Assembly: GCF_947498005.1 (NCBI RefSeq)
Contig: NZ_CANMIW010000001.1
Coordinates: 496,001-560,000 of the forward strand
Direction: 5' to 3'
From: an uncultured Winogradskyella sp.
Lineage (GTDB): Bacteria > Bacteroidota > Bacteroidia > Flavobacteriales > Flavobacteriaceae
DNA: 64,000 nt
The position numbers and the translations under genes were made by a program. How positions within the stretch are numbered: position 1 is the first letter of the stretch; every line of letters begins with the position of its first letter. Positions 1 through 9,190 of the stretch are shown piece by piece. The notes under the pieces are model-generated. The model was not told the origin of the DNA and searched no databases. It worked only from the letters and a program-made list of their open reading frames with translations.

Positions 1-1
1 T

Positions 2-142
2 GCTAAAGATTATTTAGTAAGAAATGGCATTCTAGAAACTAATATAGAAACGTCTTCAGAAGGACCAAATAGTCCTATTGCAGATAACAGTACTAAAGAT
101 GGTCAAGCTAAAAACAGACGGACCGTAATAACAATAAACTAA
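2..142 (+). CDS. OmpA-family protein, C-terminal end only
   Basis: An open frame enters from the left edge and ends at TAA 140-142, leaving 46 residues. The tail has the form AKNRRTVITIN, the typical end of an OmpA/MotB-type peptidoglycan-binding domain, in which an NRR motif is followed by a last beta strand. Such proteins tie the outer membrane to the cell wall. The start and N-terminal domains lie outside the window, so the full architecture (for example a TPR/PD40 gliding-type OmpA) cannot be seen. The next gene begins 22 bp downstream. Confidence 0.6.
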   Translation, partial: AKDYLVRNGILETNIETSSEGPNSPIADNSTKDGQAKNRRTVITIN

Positions 143-164
143 CTAACTTAAAATATTATAAATT

Positions 165-746
165 ATGAATTGGTGTATATTAATCCCATTACTTGTAGGT
201 GCTATTTGTGCGCTACTAGGCTATTTACTTGGAAAACTTCTAGGAGGAGGAAACTGTGATGACTGTGAAGAAAGAGTTGCTAAGCTAGAAGCAGATTTAG
301 CCGCATGTAGAAAAGCAAGAACAGCATTAGAGGCAGACTTAAGTGCGTCTAAAAATAGGGCTTCTCTTTTGCAGGCAGATTTAACCTCAGCGAAAACAGA
401 AAATGCTAATCTAGCAGCTTCTTTTGCAGCTCCAGCAGTTGCTTTAGTTCCGTTTGATGCTGACGCGGCAAAAGCTGTATTTGGTAAAAAAATAAAGCAA
501 GATGATTTAACCGTTGTTGAAGGAATTGGACCTAAAATCCAAGAATTATTTCATAACCATGATGTAAAAACGTGGAAAGCATTATCTGAGTGTAGTGTAG
601 AGAAATGTCAATCTGTGTTAGATAGTGGTGGTGATCGTTTTAAAGTACATAAGCCGGGAACATGGCCTGCACAAGCAAAGTTTGCTTACGAAGGCAAATG
701 GGCAGAGCTATTAAAGTGGCAAGATGAACTTGATGGTGGTAAATGA
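165..746 (+). CDS. Membrane-anchored coiled-coil protein with C-terminal helix-hairpin-helix domain
   Basis: This 193-residue protein has one N-terminal membrane segment (about residues 4-26), a heptad-like coiled coil (about 33-82) and a C-terminal domain (about 108-190). The last contains VVEGIGPKI, a helix-hairpin-helix signature seen in the H3TH/flap-endonuclease-like and DUF4332-type families. HhH units bind nucleic acid or proteins, but no nuclease residues are recognisable here. It directly follows an OmpA-type gene with a 22-bp gap and ends at a clear terminator. A role in the envelope is inferred from the anchor and the neighbour; the function is unknown. Confidence 0.75.
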   Translation: MNWCILIPLLVGAICALLGYLLGKLLGGGNCDDCEERVAKLEADLAACRKARTALEADLSASKNRASLLQADLTSAKTENANLAASFAAPAVALVPFDADAAKAVFGKKIKQDDLTVVEGIGPKIQELFHNHDVKTWKALSECSVEKCQSVLDSGGDRFKVHKPGTWPAQAKFAYEGKWAELLKWQDELDGGK

Positions 747-768
747 TCACGTCAAAATATTTAAGTCT

Positions 769-802
769 AAAAACCGTTTCTTTTATAGAAGCGGTTTTTT
801 TG
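769..802 (+). terminator. Rho-independent terminator after the HhH gene
   Basis: An 11-bp stem (AAAACCGTTTC at 770-780 with GAAGCGGTTTT at 788-798, one G-U pair) is followed by a run of T. It lies 23 bp after the stop at 746 and separates this unit from the DUF1800 gene. Confidence 0.8.
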
Positions 803-839
803 AGTTAAACCTTTTGGTAATTAATTAGTCTTATAAGAT

Positions 840-2216
840 ATGACAGCAGCAGAATTTCAGCATTTGTATTGGCGTATAGGTTTTGGTAGCAATCCAAACA
901 CTATCAATTTGTTGCCTAAAAATAGAATTCACGTTGTAGAACAAATATTTGTAGATTCTCAATCAATAACGCCATTAGAGATTGATCTTTCTTTCATGAG
1001 TGGTGTTACTCAAAAAGAATTAAAAGACAATCCTAAATTAGCTCAAAAAATTAGAAGGGAGAGTCGTGAAAAGCTTAAAAATCTTAACGTTGCATGGATT
1101 GATCGATTAGGGCAATCTAAGGAGCTGCTAAGGGAAAAAATGACGCTTTTTTGGGCCAATCATTTTGTGTGTAAAGAGAATCATGTCATTTTTGCCCAAA
1201 TGTTTAATAATACTTTACGAACACATGCTTTAGGTAATTTTAAAACCTTTGTAAAAGCTATATCAAAAGAAGCAGCAATGCTTAAGTATTTAAACGGAAA
1301 ACATAATAGAAAAAATCAACCTAACGAGAATTTTGCACGTGAACTAATGGAGCTGTTCACGTTAGGTGAAGGTCATTACTCCGAGAAGGATATAAAAGAA
1401 AGCGCTAGAGCCTTTACAGGTTATAATCATGATTTTGATGGTAACTTTAGAATGCGACCTAAGCATCACGATGAGGATTTAAAAACATTTTTCGGTAAAA
1501 CAGGAAATTTTTCAGGAGATGATATAGTAGACATTATACTTGAAGATAAACAATGTGCTATTTTCATATCTACTAAAATCTATCGCTATTTTGTTAACCC
1601 AAAACCTAATAAAAAGCATATTGAGGAAATGGCAAATGTGTTTTTTAAGGATTACAATATTGAAAATTTAATGCGTTTTGTGTTCCTTTCAGATTGGTTT
1701 TATGATGAGGTTAATATTGGTGTAAAAATAAAATCTCCAATAGAGTATTTGGTTGGTATGTCACATATAATTCCAATTAAATACGAAAGAGAAAAGGATT
1801 TACTAAAAATACAGAAATTGTTAGGTCAAACCTTGTTGTCACCACCTAATGTCGCTGGTTGGAAAGGAGATAAAGCTTGGATAGATGCAAACACAATTAT
1901 GGTACGTTTAAAATTACCTTCCGTAATGTTGAATAATGCAATGATTTCACTAAAAGAAGGAGATACAGATATATCAGATGATTTAAAACGAAATTATTTA
2001 AGAAAGAACAAAGGAAAATTACCTTTTAGAATCACAGCAGCTTGGGATACATTTCTATCAGATTTTGAAAACGTAAGCTCCAAGAACCTTCAAGACTTTA
2101 TTATTCAAGGAAGCATTAATAAAGGAACCGCTGACTATTTAAAAACACTGAATAAAGCTTCCAAAAAGGAGTATTGCATTCAGTTAATGTCGTTGCCAGA
2201 ATATCAAATGTGTTAA
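840..2216 (+). CDS. DUF1800 family protein
   Basis: This 458-residue protein has the DUF1800 signature: an N-terminal LYWRIGFG segment (family pattern HLLxRxGFG), MTLFWANHF near residue 102, NENFARELMELFTLG near 162-176 and a late LLSPPNVAGWKG block. The biochemical role of DUF1800 is not established. It is almost always encoded beside a DUF1501 protein, as here with a 13-bp gap. No obvious signal peptide is visible at this start, although many homologues are exported. The start ATG at 840 fits the family's N-terminus. Confidence 0.9.
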   Translation: MTAAEFQHLYWRIGFGSNPNTINLLPKNRIHVVEQIFVDSQSITPLEIDLSFMSGVTQKELKDNPKLAQKIRRESREKLKNLNVAWIDRLGQSKELLREKMTLFWANHFVCKENHVIFAQMFNNTLRTHALGNFKTFVKAISKEAAMLKYLNGKHNRKNQPNENFARELMELFTLGEGHYSEKDIKESARAFTGYNHDFDGNFRMRPKHHDEDLKTFFGKTGNFSGDDIVDIILEDKQCAIFISTKIYRYFVNPKPNKKHIEEMANVFFKDYNIENLMRFVFLSDWFYDEVNIGVKIKSPIEYLVGMSHIIPIKYEREKDLLKIQKLLGQTLLSPPNVAGWKGDKAWIDANTIMVRLKLPSVMLNNAMISLKEGDTDISDDLKRNYLRKNKGKLPFRITAAWDTFLSDFENVSSKNLQDFIIQGSINKGTADYLKTLNKASKKEYCIQLMSLPEYQMC

Positions 2217-2229
2217 AGCGATTATAATT

Positions 2230-3417
2230 ATGGATAGACGTAAATTTATTAAAAATTCCGCTTTAGCAAGCAGTTTGTTTTTTGTGCCAAATTTTGTAAA
2301 AGCATTCGAAAATGTTGCCACAAATCAGTTAGGCTATAAACGTTTGGTGATAGTTCAACTCGCAGGAGGAAACGATGGGTTAAATACTATAATTCCGCAC
2401 AATAATGATTTGTATTATAATGCCAGACCACAATTAGCAATAACAAAAGATATTATTAAGCTTAACGATGATTTAGGGTTTCATCCAAGTCTCGATCCAT
2501 TACGTTCTTTGTTTGATAACGGCGAATTATCTATAATTAATAATGTTGGTTACCCAAATCCGGTAAGGTCACATTTTAGATCCATGGATATTTGGCAAAC
2601 AGCAAGTGGGTCAGGTGAGTATTTACAAAGTGGGTGGATAGGTCGTTACTTAGATCAACATGGTGAAAAGCCGTACAATGCAATGGAAATGGACGAGCAA
2701 CTTAGTTTGGCTATGAAAGGAGAATATTTTAACGGTATCGCTACAAACGATTATAAAGTGCTGTACAACACGGCTAAAGATCCTTATTTTAAAAATGTTT
2801 TAAGTCATTATAACGATGCGCACTTGAGCGAACATAATTTAGGTTACTTATATCAAACTATGATTGAGGCGAAGTCATCCGCTAATTATATTTTTGAAAA
2901 TACCAACGTAAAATCATCTAGTGAAGATTACCCTCAAAACAATTTTGCAAAACAACTTAAAAATGTAGCCCAATTCATCAATTCTGGTCTAGATACGAAG
3001 GTGTTTTACACGTCTTTAGGTGGTTTTGATACGCATGCTAATCAAAATAAAAAACAAACCCAATTACTCTCTCAATATGCTAAAAGTGTTTCTGCTTTTG
3101 TAAATGATTTAAAACAAAACAACGCGTTTGAAAATACTTTGATTTTAACTTTTTCTGAATTTGGTAGACGTGTAAAACAGAATGCCGCTAATGGTACAGA
3201 TCATGGATCAGCAAATAATGTTTTTATAATTGGAAAAAATTTAAAACAAGCTGGTTTCTATAATAACCTAGCGAGTTTAAGTGATTTAGACGATAATGGT
3301 GATTTAAAATATAGTGTAGATTTTAGATCTATTTATTCAACAATTCTAAAAAAATGGATGAATGTATCTGCAAAAGGAATCATTCCTAAAGAACAAAAAT
3401 CACTAAAATTCATATAA
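2230..3417 (+). CDS. DUF1501 family secreted protein
   Basis: This 395-residue protein begins with MDRRKFIKN and a hydrophobic stretch, a twin-arginine-like export signal. The core shows QLAGGNDGLNT (about 43-53), LGGFDTHANQ and TFSEFGRRVKQN followed by TDHGSAN, the DUF1501 motifs related to the alkaline-phosphatase/sulfatase fold. It is the usual partner of DUF1800 and both are probably transcribed together. The pair is widespread in Bacteroidetes and Planctomycetes. The substrate is unknown; hydrolase activity is inferred from fold similarity only. Confidence 0.9.
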   Translation: MDRRKFIKNSALASSLFFVPNFVKAFENVATNQLGYKRLVIVQLAGGNDGLNTIIPHNNDLYYNARPQLAITKDIIKLNDDLGFHPSLDPLRSLFDNGELSIINNVGYPNPVRSHFRSMDIWQTASGSGEYLQSGWIGRYLDQHGEKPYNAMEMDEQLSLAMKGEYFNGIATNDYKVLYNTAKDPYFKNVLSHYNDAHLSEHNLGYLYQTMIEAKSSANYIFENTNVKSSSEDYPQNNFAKQLKNVAQFINSGLDTKVFYTSLGGFDTHANQNKKQTQLLSQYAKSVSAFVNDLKQNNAFENTLILTFSEFGRRVKQNAANGTDHGSANNVFIIGKNLKQAGFYNNLASLSDLDDNGDLKYSVDFRSIYSTILKKWMNVSAKGIIPKEQKSLKFI

Positions 3418-3422
3418 GACAT

Positions 3423-3473
3423 AAAAAAAACCTTGTTTCAATATCAGCTTTAGGCTTTATAGAAACAAGGTTT
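3423..3473 (-). terminator. Long-loop hairpin between convergent genes
   Basis: A perfect 12-bp stem (AAACCTTGTTTC at 3428-3439 with GAAACAAGGTTT at 3462-3473) has a 22-base loop. Read on the minus strand it is followed by a T run (complement of 3423-3430), so it can end minus-strand transcription. Its plus-strand tail is weaker but it lies just after the DUF1501 stop, so it may work in both directions. Confidence 0.65.
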
Positions 3474-3631
3474 AGTAATTGATTAATAGCAATACAAAGA
3501 TGTATAATAAATTCATTGCTCAACAAATTTTTTGATGAATGGTTAAAAAAAATGTATAATCAGTATGGTTTTTAATAGGTCTCCGATAAGGTGCATAAAA
3601 ACAAGGTTAAAAACCCATTATTTCCGACGAA

Positions 3632-4765
3632 CTAATTATATTTCACTTTTCTGAAAATTCGCATAGTTTCTTTATATGAGGTATACAGCTCTGAATTGTA
3701 GCTTTTTACATACGGTTTTAAGATTTCTAATTTCATTAATGCATCATTAAATCCGTTGAGGTAACAGATTAAATAACTTGCCGCTAAATTCTTTAAATCT
3801 TCGTTTTCGTTTTGGTTTAATTCTCGTTTTTTTTCGAGTTTTTCTAGAATTGTATTATTAGAATTATAAATATGATGCAAAACTTTTCTATCAAATTGTG
3901 GTGGTTCAAAAATAAGATTTGCTTCAATAGAATACTGTGCGTTATTTTCAAACCGAATCGTTTTTTCTTCGAGTTTGTAATATTTGTATGAGTTTTGTAA
4001 TCCTAGTTTTACGTATTCTATAATTTTGAATTGATCTTCATTATAAGAAATTGAAACTTCATCGAGAGTAGAATAAAAGAGTCGTACTTGTTCATTTATT
4101 AATTCAATATCAACCCTTGAGAAGAAGGTTTCGTTCTTAACCACTTTTTTGTCGCCAGACCAACATAACACAAAGTATTCTTTAAAAACTTTGTATTGCG
4201 GATTATAATCTTGGCGCTTGTTCATAAAATCAAAAACACCATCCAACGTTAATTCTATATTATTTTGTGCATGGTTTTCAATGGCTGAAACTATTTTAGA
4301 ATTAACATCTTTAATTTCAATATCAAAAACTTTAGGCATGCTAATGCTGCCATCTCTAAAAAATACAGAGCCACCATAATATTTCCAGATGTTTTTTTTA
4401 AGAGAAGTAATGACATCTATTGGTCTTATGGTTACTAGTCCTACAACTTTATCATCTGGTAAATGCGGAAACGGAATATTCTCATATTCTACAATTGGTG
4501 GATTGTTGAGATAAGCGTTTATGAGGTTTTGAATTTTACTATCATCAAAAAAGTCGACACCAATTATGTTGTTGTCATCATCTTTAACGCCAATTACAAT
4601 ATAAGAGTTGTTCTTGGGATTGCTGTTAGAAAGTGCGCAAATATGTTTTAAAAACTTACCTTTTCCTTCTTTTTGGCTTATGTCAATCTTTCGTTTTTTG
4701 TCATAAAAGCTGTTCTCATCGTTATGAGCCAATAGATTTTTTATGAGTAGTCTTTTATTAATCAT
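3632..4765 (-). CDS. AlbA_2/Schlafen-like putative nucleic-acid-binding protein
   Basis: This 377-residue protein has an N-terminal domain (about 25-125) with the AlbA_2 (formerly AAA_4) layout: a short acidic/basic entry helix, then KFLKHICALSNS and SYIVIGVKDD, followed by an NPPI motif. This domain is annotated as divergent AAA-4 or Schlafen-type and may bind RNA/DNA. The C-terminal 220 residues are charged, alpha-helical in appearance and not recognised. It starts 32 bp upstream of the stop-side end of the HD hydrolase gene, so the HD gene precedes it in transcription. Confidence 0.65.
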   Translation of the reverse strand: MINKRLLIKNLLAHNDENSFYDKKRKIDISQKEGKGKFLKHICALSNSNPKNNSYIVIGVKDDDNNIIGVDFFDDSKIQNLINAYLNNPPIVEYENIPFPHLPDDKVVGLVTIRPIDVITSLKKNIWKYYGGSVFFRDGSISMPKVFDIEIKDVNSKIVSAIENHAQNNIELTLDGVFDFMNKRQDYNPQYKVFKEYFVLCWSGDKKVVKNETFFSRVDIELINEQVRLFYSTLDEVSISYNEDQFKIIEYVKLGLQNSYKYYKLEEKTIRFENNAQYSIEANLIFEPPQFDRKVLHHIYNSNNTILEKLEKKRELNQNENEDLKNLAASYLICYLNGFNDALMKLEILKPYVKSYNSELYTSYKETMRIFRKVKYN

Positions 4766-4797
4766 GTTTGCTTCTTACGAAAGTGGGAATCTCTTTT

Positions 4798-5424
4798 TTA
4801 AAGCATTTTAATTTCCCTATTTAAATTGTTTCGTGCTTGTTTTTCAAATTTTGTTTTAAATCGTTCTGTAAAATATAACGAATCTCTTTCTAAAAAATGT
4901 TGAAGTACTTTCTTTCGTCCAGGTTTATAGATTATATTTGGATAGATCTTATATTCTTTCCTAATGTTTTGAATGTATAACTTATAAATTTCCCAATCCG
5001 CTCCTAGAATGGATAAATCTAAATCTAAAAGGTATGCATTATCCATGTTTTCAGTTAGAAGTAATTTGTGTTTTTTGGTTGAAAGGATGAGTTTTTTTAC
5101 CTTTTTTACGCTAGAATCATCAAAATTTAATAACATTAAGGCGTTTTCGGCAAAAGTAGCACTTCGCTCTTCATTGTCTTTATTGGTAGATTTGTAAATA
5201 ATATCATGATACCAAATGGCAAATTTTAAACACTCTAAATCTTCAATTTTAGTTTCAAATGCTTCCAATTGAAGAAACATATTATGTAAGTGCGATAAAT
5301 TATGGTAATTTCTATTTTTGGAAGTGTAATGTAATTTAATGTCTTGCCAAAGTGAATTTATTAAAGCATCATCAGTATATTCCGAAACTAAAGCTCGCCA
5401 ATAATCCTCTAGCCACTTTATCAT
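4798..5424 (-). CDS. HD-superfamily predicted metal-dependent hydrolase
   Basis: This 208-residue protein resembles the COG4339 group of HD-like phosphohydrolases. It shows YHNLSHLHNM (H41, H45) and IWYHDIIY (H73-D74) followed by NEERSATFAENAL, the usual arrangement of metal ligands. Substrates in this group are mostly unknown. Its ATG overlaps the stop of the SDR gene upstream by 4 bp, indicating translational coupling, and the AlbA_2 gene follows 32 bp later. Confidence 0.8.
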   Translation of the reverse strand: MIKWLEDYWRALVSEYTDDALINSLWQDIKLHYTSKNRNYHNLSHLHNMFLQLEAFETKIEDLECLKFAIWYHDIIYKSTNKDNEERSATFAENALMLLNFDDSSVKKVKKLILSTKKHKLLLTENMDNAYLLDLDLSILGADWEIYKLYIQNIRKEYKIYPNIIYKPGRKKVLQHFLERDSLYFTERFKTKFEKQARNNLNREIKML

Positions 5425-6212
5425 AATTCTTTATTAACGATAGTGGAACTTGCTTGCGCTGTACAAAACATAAGAACATCTGCAATATTTACATGTGCTG
5501 GTCTAGTGATTGCAAAGTAAATAACTTCGGCAACATCTTCTGGTTGTAATGCTTTATAACCTTTGTAGACATTGTCTGCAGCAGCATCGCCTTTAAATCT
5601 AACCTTAGAAAATTCGGTTTCTACCAAGCCAGGATTAATAGCACCTACTTTAATTCCAAAAGGATTTAGATCAATTCGCATACCTTCTGTTATTGCTAAA
5701 ACAGCGTGCTTACTACCACAGTATACATTGCCGTTTGGATAAACTTCTTTTCCGGCTGAGGATCCAATATTAATTATATGTCCGGATTTCCGTTCTGTCA
5801 TTCTTGGAATAATAGCTTTACTTACATATAGCAATCCTTTTACGTTAATATCCATCATAGCATCCCAATCGTCTAAATTTCCGGATTGTATTGGGTCTAA
5901 TCCATGTGCATTTCCGGCATTATTAATTAGTATGTCAATGTCTTGAAATTCTTCTGGTAAAGACGCGATGGCTTCAAAAGTTTGTTGTCTATCTCGCACA
6001 TCAAAATTAAGCGTATGTACAATAGTTTCTTTAGATAATGCTTTCTGTACACTATCTAGTCGCTCTTGTCTACGTCCACAAAGTATAAGTTTAATACCGT
6101 TCTTAGCAAATTCGTGAGCTGTAGCTCTGCCAATTCCACTGGTTGCTCCTGTTATTAATGCGGTTAAATAGCTCTTTTTAGTTTCTTTTTGAGGTAAAAT
6201 ACTGTTGCTCAT
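5421..6212 (-). CDS. SDR family NAD(P)-dependent oxidoreductase
   Basis: This 263-residue classical short-chain dehydrogenase has a TGATSGIG cofactor loop (residues 21-28), a CGRR segment after beta-2 that suggests NADP preference, NNAG (97-100), Ser151/152 and the catalytic YCGSK (Y164, K168). It resembles the YdfG-like group acting on 3-hydroxy acids or serine-type substrates, but the substrate cannot be fixed from sequence. It is the first gene of a three-gene minus-strand unit, overlapping the HD gene by 4 bp. Confidence 0.88.
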   Translation of the reverse strand: MSNSILPQKETKKSYLTALITGATSGIGRATAHEFAKNGIKLILCGRRQERLDSVQKALSKETIVHTLNFDVRDRQQTFEAIASLPEEFQDIDILINNAGNAHGLDPIQSGNLDDWDAMMDINVKGLLYVSKAIIPRMTERKSGHIINIGSSAGKEVYPNGNVYCGSKHAVLAITEGMRIDLNPFGIKVGAINPGLVETEFSKVRFKGDAAADNVYKGYKALQPEDVAEVIYFAITRPAHVNIADVLMFCTAQASSTIVNKEL

Positions 6213-6353
6213 ATATGATGAAGGTTGTATTAGGAATACTAATTTAAATGATTATCCATAGAAAACCTGAGTAAATTTTATTTACCTATCCACCAATATA
6301 TGAGCAACAAACTTATTAAGTCTTTATTTAATAAAGAGTTAAGCATGTTTTTA

Positions 6354-7217
6354 TTAAGGAACCTTATGTCCTTGCGCAGCTGTTAAGATTAAAAACCAAT
6401 CTTCTAATTCTAAATTGATTTTAGAGGCTTCAATGGCTTGTTTTAAACGCTCTTTTGTGGTTGTGCCAACTACAGGGTGAATATTTGCAGGATGTTTCAT
6501 AATCCAAGCCAACAATAGTTGATCTTCGGTTGCGCTATATTTATCCATTAGCTCACCTAATTGTTTATGAATGCGTCTGGTTTGTTCAGTGTCTTCTCTA
6601 AACACAGAACCTAAAGGAGACCAAGCCATTGGTTTAATGCCATTTGTTTTCATGAAATCTAGAGTGCCGTTGTGCATTGAGGAGTGTTCTGTAATAGAAA
6701 ATTCAATCTGATTGACATCGATATCCATCCGTAAACCAATCATATCCATTTGAGATGGCGTAAAGTTAGATACACCAAAATCTCTAATTTTACCGTCTTT
6801 CTTTAAAATTGTTATCGCTTCAGCTATTTCTTCCGCAACCATTAAAGGGCTAGGTCTATGAAGTAGTAATAAATCTAAGTATTCAGTTGCTAAATGCTTA
6901 AGAGATTCTTCAACAGACCATATAATATAGTCTTTGCCATAGTTGTAATGCTTAACCTTGTTATTTCGGTTATCACAAACATATTGAATTCCACATTTAG
7001 AGATGAGTTGTACATCCTCGCGTTTTAGACCAGATTCAGTAAATGCTTTTCCAAAGTCTGCTTCTGTGGTGTACGCACCATAAATATCAGCATGGTCAAA
7101 GGTAGTTATTCGGTTTTCAGTGCAGAAGTTCATTAAGGCTGCCATTTCTTTTTTTGAGAGTTGTTTTCCCCAACTTCCCCAAGTCATGGTGCCTGCTATT
7201 AATCGAGAATATGTCAC
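6354..7217 (-). CDS. Aldo/keto reductase
   Basis: This 287-residue AKR barrel matches the YdhF-like group. The catalytic tetrad is visible: D41, Y46 (in DHADIYGAYT), K74 (LISKCG) and H120 (LLLHRPS). The C-terminal GVSNFTP and VVGTT segments form the NADPH phosphate-binding region. It probably reduces carbonyl compounds; the natural substrate is unknown. It is divergent from the DUF4382 lipoprotein gene, with about 105 bp between the two starts, and is separated from the SDR downstream by 141 bp. Confidence 0.88.
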   Translation of the reverse strand: MTYSRLIAGTMTWGSWGKQLSKKEMAALMNFCTENRITTFDHADIYGAYTTEADFGKAFTESGLKREDVQLISKCGIQYVCDNRNNKVKHYNYGKDYIIWSVEESLKHLATEYLDLLLLHRPSPLMVAEEIAEAITILKKDGKIRDFGVSNFTPSQMDMIGLRMDIDVNQIEFSITEHSSMHNGTLDFMKTNGIKPMAWSPLGSVFREDTEQTRRIHKQLGELMDKYSATEDQLLLAWIMKHPANIHPVVGTTTKERLKQAIEASKINLELEDWFLILTAAQGHKVP

Positions 7218-7321
7218 TTAATTGTCAGTTTATATGGTTTTTTTTGCAATTGGAGCATAAAAATACTGAAAACATTAATAATTCAATATTATTGAGGGAG
7301 AATAATTCATTAGCCCAAATC

Positions 7322-7873
7322 ATGAAATCTATGAAACCAATAAAATATTTTGTTCTATTCTTAATAATTTCATTAAGCTTTTCAAGTTGCACCAAAGATG
7401 ATTTAGGTAGAAGTGAGAACAAAGCAGCGATATCAGTAAGCTTAAAAAGTACTACAGATGAGCTTAGTAAGGTTTTTCTCGATATTGAAGATGTGCAAAT
7501 AAGAGTTGATAATAATTCGTCTAACTCTTGGGTAAGTTTAAATGCCATTAACACAGGAACTCATAACATATCTGACTTAGCAGCTGATACTGAACTGTTA
7601 TTAGTAGATCACATAGAAATTGATCCTAGTTACATTTATGAAATAAAATTAGTACTTGGTAATACTAACTTTATGGATATTAATAACGTAATAATTAATT
7701 TAGAGGTAGATGAAAATACTATAGCTTCTAATTTAGTACAAAGAGAATTTGAAGGGAATCATATTTACCAAGTGATTTTAGAATTAGATTTAGATCAATC
7801 TGTGCAATTCAATAGCGAAGAAAACACTTTGATTTTAGATCCTAAGCTACAAACTGAAATCAGAAAATTTTAG
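7322..7873 (+). CDS. DUF4382 domain lipoprotein
   Basis: A 183-residue protein starts at ATG 7322 (or 7331). The open frame extends upstream to 7154 but the extra residues lack a signal sequence and overlap the reductase gene on the other strand. From 7322 a lipoprotein signal is present (hydrophobic core then FSSC). The mature part shows the DUF4382 pattern: KVFLDIEDVQIR, a loop, and LDLLV-like LLLVDHIEIDPS. DUF4382 proteins are surface or periplasmic lipoproteins with an immunoglobulin-like fold and no known activity. It ends at a strong terminator. Confidence 0.75.
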   Translation: MKSMKPIKYFVLFLIISLSFSSCTKDDLGRSENKAAISVSLKSTTDELSKVFLDIEDVQIRVDNNSSNSWVSLNAINTGTHNISDLAADTELLLVDHIEIDPSYIYEIKLVLGNTNFMDINNVIINLEVDENTIASNLVQREFEGNHIYQVILELDLDQSVQFNSEENTLILDPKLQTEIRKF

Positions 7874-7905
7874 GATTAGTTAGCCCTAACCCATAATTAA
7901 TTCTT

Positions 7906-7941
7906 AAAATGAGTGATACTTCGGTGTTACTCATTTTTTTT
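7906..7941 (+). terminator. Terminator with UUCG tetraloop
   Basis: A 14-bp stem (7906-7919 with 7924-7937, G-U pairs and one mismatch) closed by a TTCG loop is followed by a T run. It ends the DUF4382 transcript upstream of the Bat operon. Confidence 0.85.
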
Positions 7942-8069
7942 AACCAATTGTTAACAGCATGCCACGAAAAATTTTAACATTTTGCATCCTCTAAAAAATT
8001 AATAAGTCACTAGTTGTAAATATCTCAAAATGGTATTACATTAGTTTTGTTCTTAAACCCTTTAAAATA

Positions 8070-9071
8070 ATGGAAGAAACGAGTACAGTTGACATAAAGT
8101 CAATTAATGAAAAGATTGAAAAAGAAAGTGCATTTGTCGATTTATTAACCTTAGAAATGAATAAGGTTATTGTAGGGCAAAAGCACATGGTAGAGCGTTT
8201 ACTAATTGGTTTATTAGGTCAAGGGCATATTTTATTAGAAGGTGTTCCTGGTTTAGCAAAAACGTTAGCCATTAATACATTATCTAAAGCAATTGATGCT
8301 AGTTTTAGTAGAATACAGTTTACTCCAGATTTGTTACCTGCAGATGTTGTAGGTACATTAATCTTTAATATGAAGGAGAATGACTTCACAATTAAAAAAG
8401 GACCAATTTTTGCCAATTTTGTTTTAGCAGATGAGATTAACAGAGCACCTGCAAAAGTGCAATCTGCTTTGTTAGAAGCGATGCAAGAGAAACAAGTAAC
8501 TATTGGTGATGAAACCTTTATCTTAGATAAACCATTTTTGGTAATGGCAACAATGAATCCGGTTGAGCAAGAAGGAACATACCCATTGCCAGAAGCACAA
8601 GTGGATCGTTTTATGTTAAAGACAGTTATCGATTATCCAAAAATTGAAGAAGAACAAATGATTGTAAGAGCCAATTTAAAAGGGTCTTACGAAAAAGTTA
8701 ACCCAGTAGTGTCTATTGCTCAGATTTTAAGCGCTCAAAACTCAGTTAGAGAAGTTTATATGGATGAAAAAATTGAGAAGTATATTCTCGATATCATCTT
8801 TGCTACGCGTTACCCAGAAAAATATAGACTAGGAGATTTAAAACCTTTAATATCATTTGGTGCTTCACCTCGTGGAAGTATCAACTTAGCAACTGCTGCT
8901 AAATGTTATGCTTTTATAAAACGAAGAGGTTATGTAATACCAGAAGATGTACGTGCAGTTGTGCATGATGTTTTACGTCATAGAATAGGTATTACTTATG
9001 AAGCTGAAGCTGAAAATGTTACTTCTGAAGATATTATTAATAAGATTGTAAACGAGATCGAAGTACCATAA
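8070..9071 (+). CDS. moxR: MoxR family AAA+ ATPase
   Basis: This 333-residue AAA+ ATPase has Walker A GVPGLAKT (58-65), Walker B FVLADEINRAP (about 117-127), sensor 1 in VMATMNPVEQEGTYPLPEAQ and the C-terminal lid domain. MoxR ATPases act as chaperones that mature or activate VWA-domain partners. It opens a run of Bat genes, so BatA/BatB are its likely partners. A TAGTTTTG -7 element lies at 8042-8049, with a TTG 25 bases upstream, slightly longer than usual spacing. Confidence 0.93.
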   Translation: MEETSTVDIKSINEKIEKESAFVDLLTLEMNKVIVGQKHMVERLLIGLLGQGHILLEGVPGLAKTLAINTLSKAIDASFSRIQFTPDLLPADVVGTLIFNMKENDFTIKKGPIFANFVLADEINRAPAKVQSALLEAMQEKQVTIGDETFILDKPFLVMATMNPVEQEGTYPLPEAQVDRFMLKTVIDYPKIEEEQMIVRANLKGSYEKVNPVVSIAQILSAQNSVREVYMDEKIEKYILDIIFATRYPEKYRLGDLKPLISFGASPRGSINLATAAKCYAFIKRRGYVIPEDVRAVVHDVLRHRIGITYEAEAENVTSEDIINKIVNEIEVP

Positions 9072-9079
9072 ATGAGTTT

Positions 9080-9190
9080 TTAATATTTAGTCAGTCATAG
9101 TGAGGAGTTGTTTACTGAAGACTGATACTAAATATAAAAGGTACAACCGCACTAAACTGAAAACTGCGACAGAAAACTGTTTACTAAATA
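9080..9190 (+). repeat. Degenerate short repeats between moxR and the DUF58 gene
   Basis: The gap contains several related words: ACTGAAGACTG, ACTGAAAACTG and ACAGAAAACTG, plus repeated TACTAAATA. They look like the remains of a short tandem array. No ORF or hairpin of note was seen. Confidence 0.4.

Noticed and set aside
7154..7321. Upstream extension of the DUF4382 gene to 7154
   Set aside because: The added 56 residues lack a signal and overlap the opposite reductase start; the lipoprotein signal only works from 7322 or 7331.
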